A model generated the notes under the pieces. That model was not told where the DNA came from. It saw nothing but the letters and a program-made list of their open reading frames with translations, and did no database searches. The translations under genes were made by a program, and so were the position numbers. A DNA stretch of 64,000 nt from Aquisphaera giovannonii. Lineage in GTDB: Bacteria; Planctomycetota; Planctomycetia; Isosphaerales; Isosphaeraceae. The stretch spans positions 9,982,001 to 10,046,000 of the forward strand of contig NZ_CP042997.1 of assembly GCF_008087625.1 (NCBI RefSeq), given 5' to 3'. Below are positions 16,614 to 23,991 of the stretch, one piece after another; position 1 is the stretch's first letter, and each line of letters opens with the position of its first letter.

Positions 16614-18144
16614 GAGAGACCTCGCTGAACGCCACCAGACGAGCGGCGGTGGCAAGTGGGTCCGCCCTTGAAAGTTAGGGCCTGCATCCCGGTGAATGAG
16701 GGTGCTTACCGTCCCCATCACCGGAGATGCAGGCCATGGGCACCGAGGCACCCACACCCGTCGTTATACCGATCCACTGCGCCCCCAAGAAGGCCCCCTG
16801 CCCGAAGTGCGGCCGCTCCGGCCGCCGCAAGCGGACGTTCACCCGCAGGGTCCGCACCGTCGCGTACAAGGCCGTCGCCTACCTGGAAGTCACCGGCGGC
16901 GAATACCGGGCCCGGTGCGATTGCTCCACGACCTTCCGGAATGTCCCCGAGGGCGTACTCCCCCGGGCCCTCTACGACAACAAGGTCCGCGACCTGGTCC
17001 TCCGGCGCATCCTCGACGACGGCATGAGCGTCGAGCGGACCCTGGAGTCCCTCCGTCGCGAGTACCTCCTCGACCTATCCACGGGCTTCGCCTACGACGT
17101 GCTCCATGAGCGAGCCCGGCAACTCGACCTCTCCGAGCATCGCCGCGAGGTCCTGGCGAGGTTCAGCGGCACGCTCTGCGTCGACGAGCTGCACCTGGGC
17201 CGCTCCACGCTCCTGCTGGCCACCGACCCGCTCGCCGACCTGCCCGTGGCGTTCGCCCTGGTCGACGCCAACGACCGGGGCCACATGAGACGGTTCCTCC
17301 GCAACCTCAAGAATTGGGGATTGGCCCCGGAGGTCGTGGTGACCGACGGCTCGAACCTCTACCCGGCGGTGCTGGCCGAACTCTGGCCCGACGCCGATCA
17401 CCAGCTGTGCGCCTTCCACGTGCTCAAGGACATCAACGGGCTCATCCTCGACGCCGTGCGGCGGCTGCGGTCGGCGATCTCGCGGCGAGGCAAGGCGGGG
17501 CGGAAGAAGAAGCGGGGCCGCAAGGGGGCCAAGTCCAAGGCCGCGGCCGCCCGCCGGGGCATGACGGTCAAGGAGAAGGCCCACTTCGTGTTCAGGCGCC
17601 GCCACCTGATCGTGAAGCGGCGGGAGGACCTCAGCGAGGCGGAGCGCGAGGACCTGGTGCGGATGCTCGAGTACCTGCCCGAGCTGGCGACGCTGCGGCG
17701 ATTCGCCGACCGGATCTACTGGCTGTTCGACGCGCCCAAGGACCTCCATCAGGCGAGCTGCCGCCGCGGCGCGATCATGCGAGACGCGGCCTTCCGGGCG
17801 GTCCCGGAGTTGGCCAAGGCGCTGAAGCAACTGGACGAGGAGAAGTTCCCCAAGCTGATGGCCTACCTGGCCAGGCCGGTCGGCCGGCGGGTCCGGACGA
17901 ACAACCATGTCGAGCGGACCAACCGGATGTTCCGCCTGCTGGAGAAGGTGCGTTACAAGTGGCGCCGGCGGCGGACGCTGGTGCGCTTCGTGATCCTCAC
18001 GTTGGACCGGATCTGGGAGGAGCGGGCCGCCGCGCGGTCAGCCCCAGCCGCGGCTCCCCGAGAGACCGAACCGAAGGCGGGAGGCAAGACCAGGAAACGA
18101 GGTCGGGCTGCTTGAAATGACGGTGGCGTTCAGCGAGGAGTCTC
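16614..18144 (+). mobile_element. ISL3-like insertion sequence, apparently complete
   Basis: A 1,531-bp element with terminal inverted repeats: GAGAGACCTCGCTGAACGCC at the left end and GGCGTTCAGCGAGGAGTCTC at the right end (about 22 bp, one small mismatch/indel). It is flanked by a perfect 8-bp duplication GTTTTTTT (16606-16613 and 18145-18152), the duplication length expected for ISL3. It carries one transposase gene running opposite to the host IS3 genes. Intact ends, intact gene and a perfect target duplication suggest a recent insertion. Confidence 0.88.
16736..18115 (+). CDS. DDE transposase, ISL3-like
   Basis: A 459-residue transposase. ATG 16736 is preferred because GGAG lies 9 nt upstream; ATG 16727 would leave no spacing. 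The N-terminus has a zinc-binding CPKCGRSGRRKRTF and a second pair in RARCDCSTTF, as in the zf-ISL3 domain. Candidate catalytic acidic residues are in LCVDELHLGR, VVTDGSNLYPAVLAELWPDA and the C-terminal NNHVERTNRMFRLL. A Lys/Arg-rich stretch (GRKKKRGRKGAKSKAAAARR) sits between the second Asp and the Glu. The gene is complete and fills the element between its inverted repeats. The family name is by resemblance of layout and 8-bp duplication; a related unnamed family is possible. Confidence 0.8.
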   Translation: MGTEAPTPVVIPIHCAPKKAPCPKCGRSGRRKRTFTRRVRTVAYKAVAYLEVTGGEYRARCDCSTTFRNVPEGVLPRALYDNKVRDLVLRRILDDGMSVERTLESLRREYLLDLSTGFAYDVLHERARQLDLSEHRREVLARFSGTLCVDELHLGRSTLLLATDPLADLPVAFALVDANDRGHMRRFLRNLKNWGLAPEVVVTDGSNLYPAVLAELWPDADHQLCAFHVLKDINGLILDAVRRLRSAISRRGKAGRKKKRGRKGAKSKAAAARRGMTVKEKAHFVFRRRHLIVKRREDLSEAEREDLVRMLEYLPELATLRRFADRIYWLFDAPKDLHQASCRRGAIMRDAAFRAVPELAKALKQLDEEKFPKLMAYLARPVGRRVRTNNHVERTNRMFRLLEKVRYKWRRRRTLVRFVILTLDRIWEERAAARSAPAAAPRETEPKAGGKTRKRGRAA

Positions 18145-18152
18145 GTTTTTTT
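18145..18152. repeat. target-site duplication of the ISL3-like element (right)
   Basis: GTTTTTTT, identical to 16606-16613, immediately after the right inverted repeat. It is followed by the rest of the IS3 orfA on the minus strand. Confidence 0.9.
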
Positions 18153-18416
18153 CACCCAGGCCAGCTCCATCTGGAGCCGGCCGATCTTCTCGTAGAGCTC
18201 GGCCTGGAGCTTGTCGGGGTTGGGTCGGCGGGACGCCGACCCGGGCTCGAAGAGCGCCTCGATGCCGTCGAGGAGCTGCCTCTTGCACTGGCTGATCTGC
18301 ACCGGATGGACCTGATGCTCCTTGGCCAGCTCGCTGACCATCTCCTGCTGCCTGGCCGCCTCCAGGGCTACCTTGGCCTTGAACGTCGCCGAGTGCCGCT
18401 TGCGCATCTGTCCCAT
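18145..18416 (-). pseudogene. IS3-family transposase OrfA (helix-turn-helix part), cut at its 3' end
   Basis: From ATG 18416 the frame reads MGQMRKRHSATFKAKVALEA, the HTH_Tnp_1 domain (ELAKEHQVHPVQISQCKRQL), then a leucine-rich helix (KLQAELYEKIGRLQMELAWVKK). The reading stops where the ISL3-like element begins. Joining across the excised element gives GTG AAA AAA ACT CTG, so here orfA and the surviving orfB part are in the same frame, unlike the usual overlapping -1 arrangement. That fits a small deletion at the junction. Confidence 0.85.
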
Positions 18417-18719
18417 GCCTAGCCCTCGACGAGTTGCCCTCAAGGATAACTTACCGAGTGGTCCGATTTCCGGGGTCCATTATCGTCCGGACATCGAACC
18501 GACGTTCATAGTGATCGGTGCTCAACGCCGTGCCAACGATCAGCCTCCCGGCAGCGGATCGGGCGTGGGTCATTCCCAATCCGCACCGAAAGGGCTAGAC
18601 TCGCGTCAAATCGCGCACAGTCCGGCCCAATCGCACCGAATATGAATATTCCCGCGCCAACCTCGGCTCATAACCATAACTTGCTCCTGACCATCTTTCC
18701 CTTCCGTGGAGGTGAGACA

Positions 18720-20087
18720 ATGAGTCGCCACGCAGAACTCGCGACAGTCTTAGCGATTTGTCTTCTCGGGGTGGGCCTGAGGATGGTCCAGGTTGCTTAC
18801 AATTTCGATGGCGATGAGCTATACAGCGCTAGGCTTGCCGCACAACCAGCCGCGGAGGTCATCCGCGAATCGCTGGCGGATAGCCCCCACCCGCCGTTGC
18901 ACTATTTCCTGCTCTCAATCTGGGAACGGGCCTTCGGGGCCGGGGAAGTCGCAGCGAGGGCGTTGAGTATCCTCTGCTCCGCAGCCTTCCTGGCCGTCGC
19001 GTATTGTGTCCTGCGACGGTTGATGGCCCCGTGGCCAGCCCTCGGCGCCTTGGGCGTCTTGGCCGTCTCGCCGTTCTTCGTCTACTACGGCCAGCAGGCT
19101 CGATGCTACAGCCTTATCGCGCTACTCTGGGCTATGAACCTGCTGGTCTTCTGGAGGCTACTCGACGCTCCGATGGATCGTGGACGGCTGCTCGCTTGGG
19201 CGTCGACGTGCGCCCTGCTGAGTTGGGCACAGTACCTCGCGGTCCTGCCGGTCGCCGTCGAGATCGTCTTCCTGTTGCCTGGTCAATCACGTCGGCATCA
19301 AGCTGTTGTGCTCACCAGCGGCGTCATGGCCCTGGCCTCCGTCCTACCCTGGCTCATCGCCGCAATGAGCACACGGATTGCGATGCGGAGGGATCCGCTC
19401 TCGCAGATCGGCTGGATGGATCGGCCGCAGGTAGCCGATTTGGCTTGGTTCTACATAGGAATTTTCGGCGTCGCTCCCGGTTTCCAGGCCCGCTGGCTGC
19501 TGCTCGCGCTAGCGAGCCTGTGCGCGACCTACTACGCCATTGGGTTCTGGCGCAGGCCTTCGCGGCACGCAGTGGTGCTGACCGTGATGGGCGTAGTCGT
19601 CCCCGCGGTCGTCTTCGCCCTGTCGTTCTATGGACCCAAGCCGGTCTTCGCGGAGCGTCAGCTCATCGGTGCGGCCTTGGCCTTCGTGACCCTCACCGGC
19701 GTTTGGGCCATGAATCAGCCCCGATTGGCCGGCATTATCATGTCCTGCCTCTTCTTATGGACCGCGGCCGCCGTGCCTAACGCTTTCCCGGCAAATTCCA
19801 AGCCGCCCTGGCGTGAGGTTGCCAATCGTCTCGACGCCGACTATCCGGGCACCCCGATCCTGGCGGCCGAGGACTGGGTGGCCTACCCGGTGAGTTATTA
19901 TCGAAGGAGGGGCGAAGTTCGCAGGGTGCAGGCACTGCCTTCGGAGCCCGCCTTGCTGCTCTGCCGACCGACGCGGGACGCGGGCCTGGTGAAAGGGCTG
20001 ACACCGTTGAGGACCTGGGCCTGGGGCCGGGCAAGCGACAATTCTTATGGCCTGGCGCTCTATGAAGTCAACGCGGATTCCCGTTAG
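18720..20087 (+). CDS. GT-C-type membrane glycosyltransferase (family 39/ArnT-like)
   Basis: A 455-residue integral membrane protein. ATG 18720 is chosen because GGAGGTGA lies 5 nt upstream. After the first transmembrane helix comes YNFDGDELYSARLA, the loop with the DE pair typical of dolichyl/polyprenyl-phosphate-mannose-type glycosyltransferases, then SPHPPLHYFLLSIW. Further on are about 9-10 hydrophobic helices and SPFFVYYGQQARCYSLIALLW, a hallmark of this group in bacteria. The C-terminal ~90 residues are a soluble tail. It would transfer a sugar from a polyprenyl-phosphate donor at the outer face of the membrane. The base composition is less extreme than its neighbours, and it sits between two transposon nests, so it may have been acquired. 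Confidence 0.82.
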   Translation: MSRHAELATVLAICLLGVGLRMVQVAYNFDGDELYSARLAAQPAAEVIRESLADSPHPPLHYFLLSIWERAFGAGEVAARALSILCSAAFLAVAYCVLRRLMAPWPALGALGVLAVSPFFVYYGQQARCYSLIALLWAMNLLVFWRLLDAPMDRGRLLAWASTCALLSWAQYLAVLPVAVEIVFLLPGQSRRHQAVVLTSGVMALASVLPWLIAAMSTRIAMRRDPLSQIGWMDRPQVADLAWFYIGIFGVAPGFQARWLLLALASLCATYYAIGFWRRPSRHAVVLTVMGVVVPAVVFALSFYGPKPVFAERQLIGAALAFVTLTGVWAMNQPRLAGIIMSCLFLWTAAAVPNAFPANSKPPWREVANRLDADYPGTPILAAEDWVAYPVSYYRRRGEVRRVQALPSEPALLLCRPTRDAGLVKGLTPLRTWAWGRASDNSYGLALYEVNADSR

Positions 20088-20117
20088 AAGCGGATTTCGC
20101 GTGGATGACGAACGTCC

Positions 20118-20252
20118 CTGCTGGAGCCGGCTCCGCCCGGCGACTGCGCCGGCCAAGGCTCAATCGCCGCTCGCCGGGCGGAGCCGGCTGCCAGAGTCCC
20201 GACCGGCCAGGGTCCGCCCGGTCGCCGCGCGCAGCCGGCTCCCACACGGCCC
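20118..20252. repeat. REP-like repeat cluster, three units
   Basis: Three units of the GGAGCCGGCTCC-centred motif at about 20118-20152, 20163-20192 and 20216-20250, the first in opposite orientation to the others. They lie directly after the glycosyltransferase gene and before the IS5-like element. Opposed units can form a hairpin in RNA and might act as a 3' end stabiliser or terminator. Confidence 0.6.
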
Positions 20253-20348
20253 CCTCGGCCCTTGCCTCCCGGGGTCTTGTCCTCTCCTCTTCTCCGTGCC
20301 CTCAGTGTCTCCGTGGTTAGGCTCTGTTGAATAACCGAGTTCTCGATG

Positions 20349-20421
20349 TCAAAGCAGGCGGACGACGGCCGCGATGATCCAGAAGGCGATGTAGTTGACG
20401 GCGAGCTTCTCGAAGCGAGTC
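20349..20421 (-). pseudogene. 3' fragment of the IS5-family transposase
   Basis: The fragment encodes TRFEKLAVNYIAFWIIAAVVRLL and the stop, the normal C-terminal end of an IS5-type transposase. It was separated from the 5' part (21952-22742) by the ISKra4-like insertion. The duplicated 9 bp AAGCGAGTC (20413-20421 and 21952-21960, + strand) mark the join. Confidence 0.88.
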
Positions 20422-20448
20422 GGGTGAGCGTCTTGTAAGTGGTAAAGG

Positions 20449-21630
20449 TCAAGCTGCCTTCCGGCGGTTGGCCCAGAAGCCGGTCCAGAGGGCGGACTCG
20501 CTGAGGTAGAGGGCCCGGAGGTGGGCCATGGCGTCGGCCCCCTGATGGCCCCAGCGCATCCCGGTGCCGTTGAGCCGCTCGTTGATCACCAGCTTGCAGC
20601 CGGCCTCCATCGGGCCCGAGCCGATCTGCCACCCCTTGGCCAGGTAGGCCGGGTAGTCCATCCGGTGGTGCTGGTTGCGGAAGTAGTTCACCGTCGCCTC
20701 CCACGTCGCCCGCGCCCGCGGGGCGGCCGCGACGTCCAGGCCCTCCAGCCAGGCCAGCATCGCGGCGCCCCCCTCGTGCTTCAGCCGATGCGACCACGCC
20801 GCGTGCGCCGCCTCCGCCTGGGCCTCGTCGGCGTGCCAGGCCTTGGCCAGGTCCCCCAGGTGCTCGCTGGCGTGGTAGAAGTCCAGGATCACCGCGTCGA
20901 TCCGCCCGAAGTGCCGCCTCAGCAGGTCCTCCAGCCCCGACCCGCCGTCGCACACCGCGATCCAGCGCCGGGCCTCGCCCATGCCCGCCCGGGCGGCCAT
21001 GTGTCGCAGCGGCTCGGCCACCGCCTCCTGGCCCTCGGCGCTGGCGACGTACCTCGCCTGCCGGGGGGGCCGGCGCCGGCCCTGGGTCGCCCATCGCTCG
21101 CGGCCCTCGGGGATGGGGTTGTAGACCATGCCCACGGCGATCATCTCCCCCTCGGCCGCGGCCCCCTCGGGCCCCTGCCTGCGGACGCCCGTCAGGTCGA
21201 TCGACACGTAGGCGCAGGTCATCCCCTCGGCGTCCACGTGCCAGGCCCAGGGGCCCGCCTCGTCGAAGGGGACCTTGGACTCGATGGCCCGGCCCACCTC
21301 GGCGCCGACGGCCTCGGCGACCCGCTCCACGGTGGACTCGGCGAGGTCCAGGCCGCACATCCGCGGCAGGGCGACATCGGCGGCCTTGGCGAAGCTCTCC
21401 CGGGCCGCCGCCAGGCAGGCCAGCTCGGCGGCGCCGGAGGTCAGGTCGCCGCCGTCGAGGCCGAAGGCGGCGTCGGCGGGGCAGTGGCCCTCGCGGCATC
21501 GCGGGCAGTGGTAGTAGCCGCGCTCGATGCGCAGCGGGCCCAGGGCCGAGACCAGCCCCTTGGGCCGATAGCCCTTGAAGCGGGCGGCCTCGGAGCAGCG
21601 GGGGCAGCTCGTGCTGGACCCTACATACCC
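20449..21630 (-). CDS. ISKra4-type transposase, second frame (catalytic part)
   Basis: This frame continues the protein after the slippery run: RGYVGSSTSCPRCSEAARFK with a zinc-binding CPRC, GYYHCPRCREGHCPAD, then the catalytic region. AYVSIDLTGV holds a candidate first Asp, WIAVCDGGSGLEDLLRRHFG the second, and DAVILDFYHASEHLGDLAKA the DFYH motif characteristic of ISKra4. The end carries MDYPAYLAKGWQIGSGPMEAGCK. The open frame itself extends upstream to 21930, but family comparison places the real N-terminus in the other frame (21621-21851), so the product is a fusion of about 460-470 residues. Confidence 0.82.
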   Translation of the reverse strand, partial: GYVGSSTSCPRCSEAARFKGYRPKGLVSALGPLRIERGYYHCPRCREGHCPADAAFGLDGGDLTSGAAELACLAAARESFAKAADVALPRMCGLDLAESTVERVAEAVGAEVGRAIESKVPFDEAGPWAWHVDAEGMTCAYVSIDLTGVRRQGPEGAAAEGEMIAVGMVYNPIPEGRERWATQGRRRPPRQARYVASAEGQEAVAEPLRHMAARAGMGEARRWIAVCDGGSGLEDLLRRHFGRIDAVILDFYHASEHLGDLAKAWHADEAQAEAAHAAWSHRLKHEGGAAMLAWLEGLDVAAAPRARATWEATVNYFRNQHHRMDYPAYLAKGWQIGSGPMEAGCKLVINERLNGTGMRWGHQGADAMAHLRALYLSESALWTGFWANRRKAA

Positions 21631-21851
21631 CCTTTTTTCCGCTGCATGGCAGCGGCCTGGAGGGCCTTGGCGCCGACCCGATGGACCATGTCGCGGAGCT
21701 GGAACTCGGCCTCGCCGAAGAGCTCGTCGTCGGGCTTGGTGGCCAGCAGCTCGGCCATGGCCCGGATGTCCGCGTCCGAGGCCGCCCGGAGCTCCTCGTA
21801 GAGATCCTGGGCGAGGCGGGCCTGCCGCTCGGGCAGATGCTCGAAGGACAT
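21621..21851 (-). CDS. ISKra4-type transposase, first frame (N-terminal part)
   Basis: A 76-residue frame, MSFEHLPERQARLAQDLYEE, ending EFQLRDMVHRVGAKALQAAA MQRKKGG and a stop. Helical content and the DELFGEAEFQLRDMVH stretch match the N-terminus of ISKra4 transposases. It overlaps the catalytic frame at the run AAAAAAGGGGG (minus strand), where a -1 slip would join the two. It could also be made alone as a short regulatory product. Confidence 0.75.
   Translation of the reverse strand: MSFEHLPERQARLAQDLYEELRAASDADIRAMAELLATKPDDELFGEAEFQLRDMVHRVGAKALQAAAMQRKKGGM
21632..21638 (-). promoter_or_regulatory. predicted -1 programmed frameshift site (A6G)
   Basis: On the minus strand the sequence is CGG AAA AAA GGG in the first frame and GAA AAA AGG in the second. 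The A6G heptamer at the exact overlap of the two transposase frames is the classic slippery site used by IS1/IS3-type and several ISKra4-type elements. Confidence 0.6.
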
Positions 21852-21951
21852 GACGGGGACCCTCCGTGAACAGAAGGCTACTGATTCCGAGGCGACGCAT
21901 CGAAGACCTCTGTTCTACGGAATTTCCCACCCACTTTCGAGACGCTTACCC

Positions 21952-22742
21952 AAGCGAGTCAGCAGGCGGCGGCACTCCTTGTACCAGCCGACGACGCGCT
22001 CGATGATGTTCCGCTTCCGATAGGTGTCCTTGTCGAAGTCGGCGGCGCGGGGCTGGTCCTTCCGCGTCGGGATGACGCGGCCGATCCGCCGGCGAGACAG
22101 CCAGCGCCAGATCCCCGGGTAGCTGTACCCCTTGTCGCCGGCCAGCCGCCGCGGCCAGCGGGGCCGCCCCCGGCGCCCGGGCAGGTAGACGCGCCGCATC
22201 GTCGGCTCGAACGCCCGGCTCTCGTGCCGCTGCCCCGGCGTGGCGTAGATGCCCAGCACGGTACCCCGGCCGTCGCACAGCAGGTGGACCTTCGTGCCGA
22301 ACCCGCCCCGCGAGTAGCCCAACGCATGGTCCTCCGGCTCATCGAGTCGCGTCGCGGCACTCCCGCCCAGGCGGGGCCGCCGGCGGTTCCGCCTGCGGGC
22401 GCCGCCGGCGCAGCGGGCGGCTCGGACGACGGTGCCGTCGATGCACCAGAGGTCGTGATCGATCTCCCCCCGGGCATCGCGCCTGTCCAGCGTCTTGGAG
22501 AGGATGCGGGACCAGGTGCCGTCGCGGCGCCAGCGGTTGAAGCGCGCGTAGACGGAGTTCCACTTGCCGTAACGCTCGGGCAGGTCGCGCCAGGGGGCCC
22601 CGGTCTTGAGGATCCAGAGGATGCCGTCGACCATGGCGCGATGCGGCAGCCAGGGACGGCCCCCCTTGCCGTGATGACGCGGGTCGGGCAACAGCGGCTT
22701 AACCTCGGCGTACTGAGCGTCGGAGAGTTCGTAGCGACGCAT
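21952..22742 (-). pseudogene. 5' part of the IS5-family transposase
   Basis: From ATG 22742: MRRYELSDAQYAEVKPLLPD with the DUF4096/IS5 N-terminal domain (GILWILKTGAPWRDLPERYGKWNSVY split over two helices), then DDE motifs in WCIDGTVVRA, LAGDKGYSYPG and IIERVVGWYKECRRLL. The catalytic residues are all present. The frame is diverted at 21951, where the ISKra4-like element begins, after CRRLLTRL. The missing C-terminus is at 20349-20421. Confidence 0.9.
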
Positions 22743-22908
22743 GGGAAGCCTCCTTCCAGAGCCTCCCCATCTCCGGAGGTGGGTCTACCCTTCCTACGCA
22801 TCAGTCAACTCGGTTGTTCAACAGAGCCTAGCCGCAACTTCCCCGGATTTCGCGGCGCGCGTATGATAGCGGGAGGAGTCCCCGTGACCGAGGAGAGAGC
22901 ATCCAGCG

Positions 22909-23799
22909 ATGAGCGAGACATCCCCGGCGGCGTCGGCCGCTTCCCCCGCGGAACCGCACGTGATCGACGTGACGACGGCGACGTTCGAGCAGGAGGTGCT
23001 CGAGCGGTCGATGGCGGTGCCGGTGGTGATCGACTTCTGGGCGGAGTGGTGCGGCCCTTGCCGGTCCCTGACGCCGGTGCTCAAGAAGCTGGCCCGCGAG
23101 TATGAGGGCAAGTTCGTCCTGGCGAAGGTGGACATCGACGCCAACCCGGAGGTCGCGCAGAGCTTCGGCGTGCGGTCGATCCCCGCCGTCTTCGGCGTCC
23201 GCGGGGGGCAGATCCTCGACGGGTTCGTCGGCGTCCAGCCCGAGAACACCATCCGGGCGTTCCTCGGTCGGATGCTGCCCTCGGAGGCGGAGACGCTCGC
23301 CATCGAGGCGGCCGGCGTGGAGGACGTGGACCCGGCCGCGGCGGCGGAGAAGTATGCCAGGGCCCTGGCGCTCCAGCCCGACCTGGCCGAGGCCGCCATC
23401 GGCCTGGCGCGGGTCGACCTGGCGGCCGGCCGCCTCGGGGAGGCCTCCGCCCGGGTCGCCGAGCTGGAAAAGCGCGGGTACCTCGAACCCGAGGCCGAGC
23501 GGCTCAAGGCCGAGCTGGCGCTCCGGTCGCAGGCGAAGTCCTCCGGCGGCGTGGAGGCCGCCCGCGCGGCCCTCGCCGCCAACCCCAAGGACCTGTCCCT
23601 CAAATTCGCCCTGGCCGAGGCCCTCGCCGCCGCCGGCCAGTACGAGGACGCCCTGGCCCTCTGCCTGGAGCTCGTCGAGCGCGACCGCCGCGGCGTCGGC
23701 GAGCAGGCCAGGCAGACCATGGTCTCCATCTTCCAGCTCCTCCCCACGGGCGACCCCCGGACCATCGAATACCAGCGGCAACTCTCGCTCGTCCTCTAG
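22909..23799 (+). CDS. thioredoxin-TPR protein (YbbN/CnoX-like co-chaperone)
   Basis: A 296-residue protein starting at ATG 22909. Residues about 20-125 are a thioredoxin domain with the full redox motif WAEWCGPCRSLTPVLKKLA and the cis-Pro region VRSIPAVFGV. Residues about 140-290 are TPR-like helices ending in a conserved tail (LLPTGDPRTIEYQRQL), as in the YbbN/CnoX family. E. coli YbbN has lost the first cysteine, whereas here WCGPC is intact, so it may be an active disulfide reductase. It would act in the cytoplasm on unfolded proteins under oxidative stress. The IS5-like element ends about 80 bp upstream. Confidence 0.9.
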   Translation: MSETSPAASAASPAEPHVIDVTTATFEQEVLERSMAVPVVIDFWAEWCGPCRSLTPVLKKLAREYEGKFVLAKVDIDANPEVAQSFGVRSIPAVFGVRGGQILDGFVGVQPENTIRAFLGRMLPSEAETLAIEAAGVEDVDPAAAAEKYARALALQPDLAEAAIGLARVDLAAGRLGEASARVAELEKRGYLEPEAERLKAELALRSQAKSSGGVEAARAALAANPKDLSLKFALAEALAAAGQYEDALALCLELVERDRRGVGEQARQTMVSIFQLLPTGDPRTIEYQRQLSLVL

Positions 23800-23991
23800 C
23801 ACCTCCCCCGGGCTCGGGGCCGGGCCGACGGGGGCCTCCTCGCCGACGAAGCAATCGGCGCAACCCCCTTGCGCGATTCACGTTGACCGAGCAAGGCCCC
23901 GTCCCCTCGACGGCCCTGATACAATTCCGCATGTCCGACGCGCGGCGCCTTCGCCGGCGTCGAACCCATCGATTCGAGAGAGGTGAGCAGC

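Larger units (their letters stand above)
15770..18479 (-). mobile_element. IS3-family-like insertion sequence, interrupted by an ISL3-like element
   Basis: Two halves of one IS3-type element (net ~1.17 kb) lie on either side of 16614-18144. The ends are imperfect inverted repeats: TGGCCCCCATT...GACCACTCGG at 15770, and the complement of TGGACCCCGG...GACCACTCGG at 18479. It carries orfA (18416 leftward) and orfB (to 15834), both on the minus strand. No obvious 3-4 bp target duplication remains at the outer ends, so one end may be slightly misplaced or decayed. The copy is inactive: it is split, has a stop inside orfB, and the first catalytic Asp is changed. Confidence 0.82.
20422..21951 (-). 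mobile_element. ISKra4-family-like insertion sequence, apparently complete
   Basis: A 1,530-bp element with 21-bp imperfect inverted repeats: GGGTGAGCGTCTTGTAAGTG at 20422, and GGGTAAGCGTCTCGAAAGTG on the other strand ending at 21951. It is flanked by a perfect 9-bp target duplication, AAGCGAGTC at 20413-20421 and 21952-21960. It contains a two-frame transposase gene joined by a predicted -1 frameshift. Ends, duplication and genes are all intact, so it may be active or recently arrived. Confidence 0.85.
20320..22828 (-). mobile_element. IS5-family-like insertion sequence, interrupted by an ISKra4-like element
   Basis: The outer ends are 22-bp inverted repeats with one mismatch: GGCTCTGTTGAATAACCGAG at 20320, and GGCTCTGTTGAACAACCGAG read on the other strand ending at 22828. 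A TA dinucleotide flanks both sides (20318-20319 and 22829-22830), the short duplication usual for the IS427-type IS5 subgroup. Net length without the insert is about 970 bp. It carries a single transposase gene on the minus strand, split by the inner element. The right end lies about 80 bp upstream of the thioredoxin-TPR gene and may affect its promoter. Confidence 0.87.

Noticed and set aside
16606-18152. T-runs as factor-independent terminators of the ISL3-like transposase
   Set aside because: The runs are the 8-bp target duplication, not part of a stem-loop of the element.
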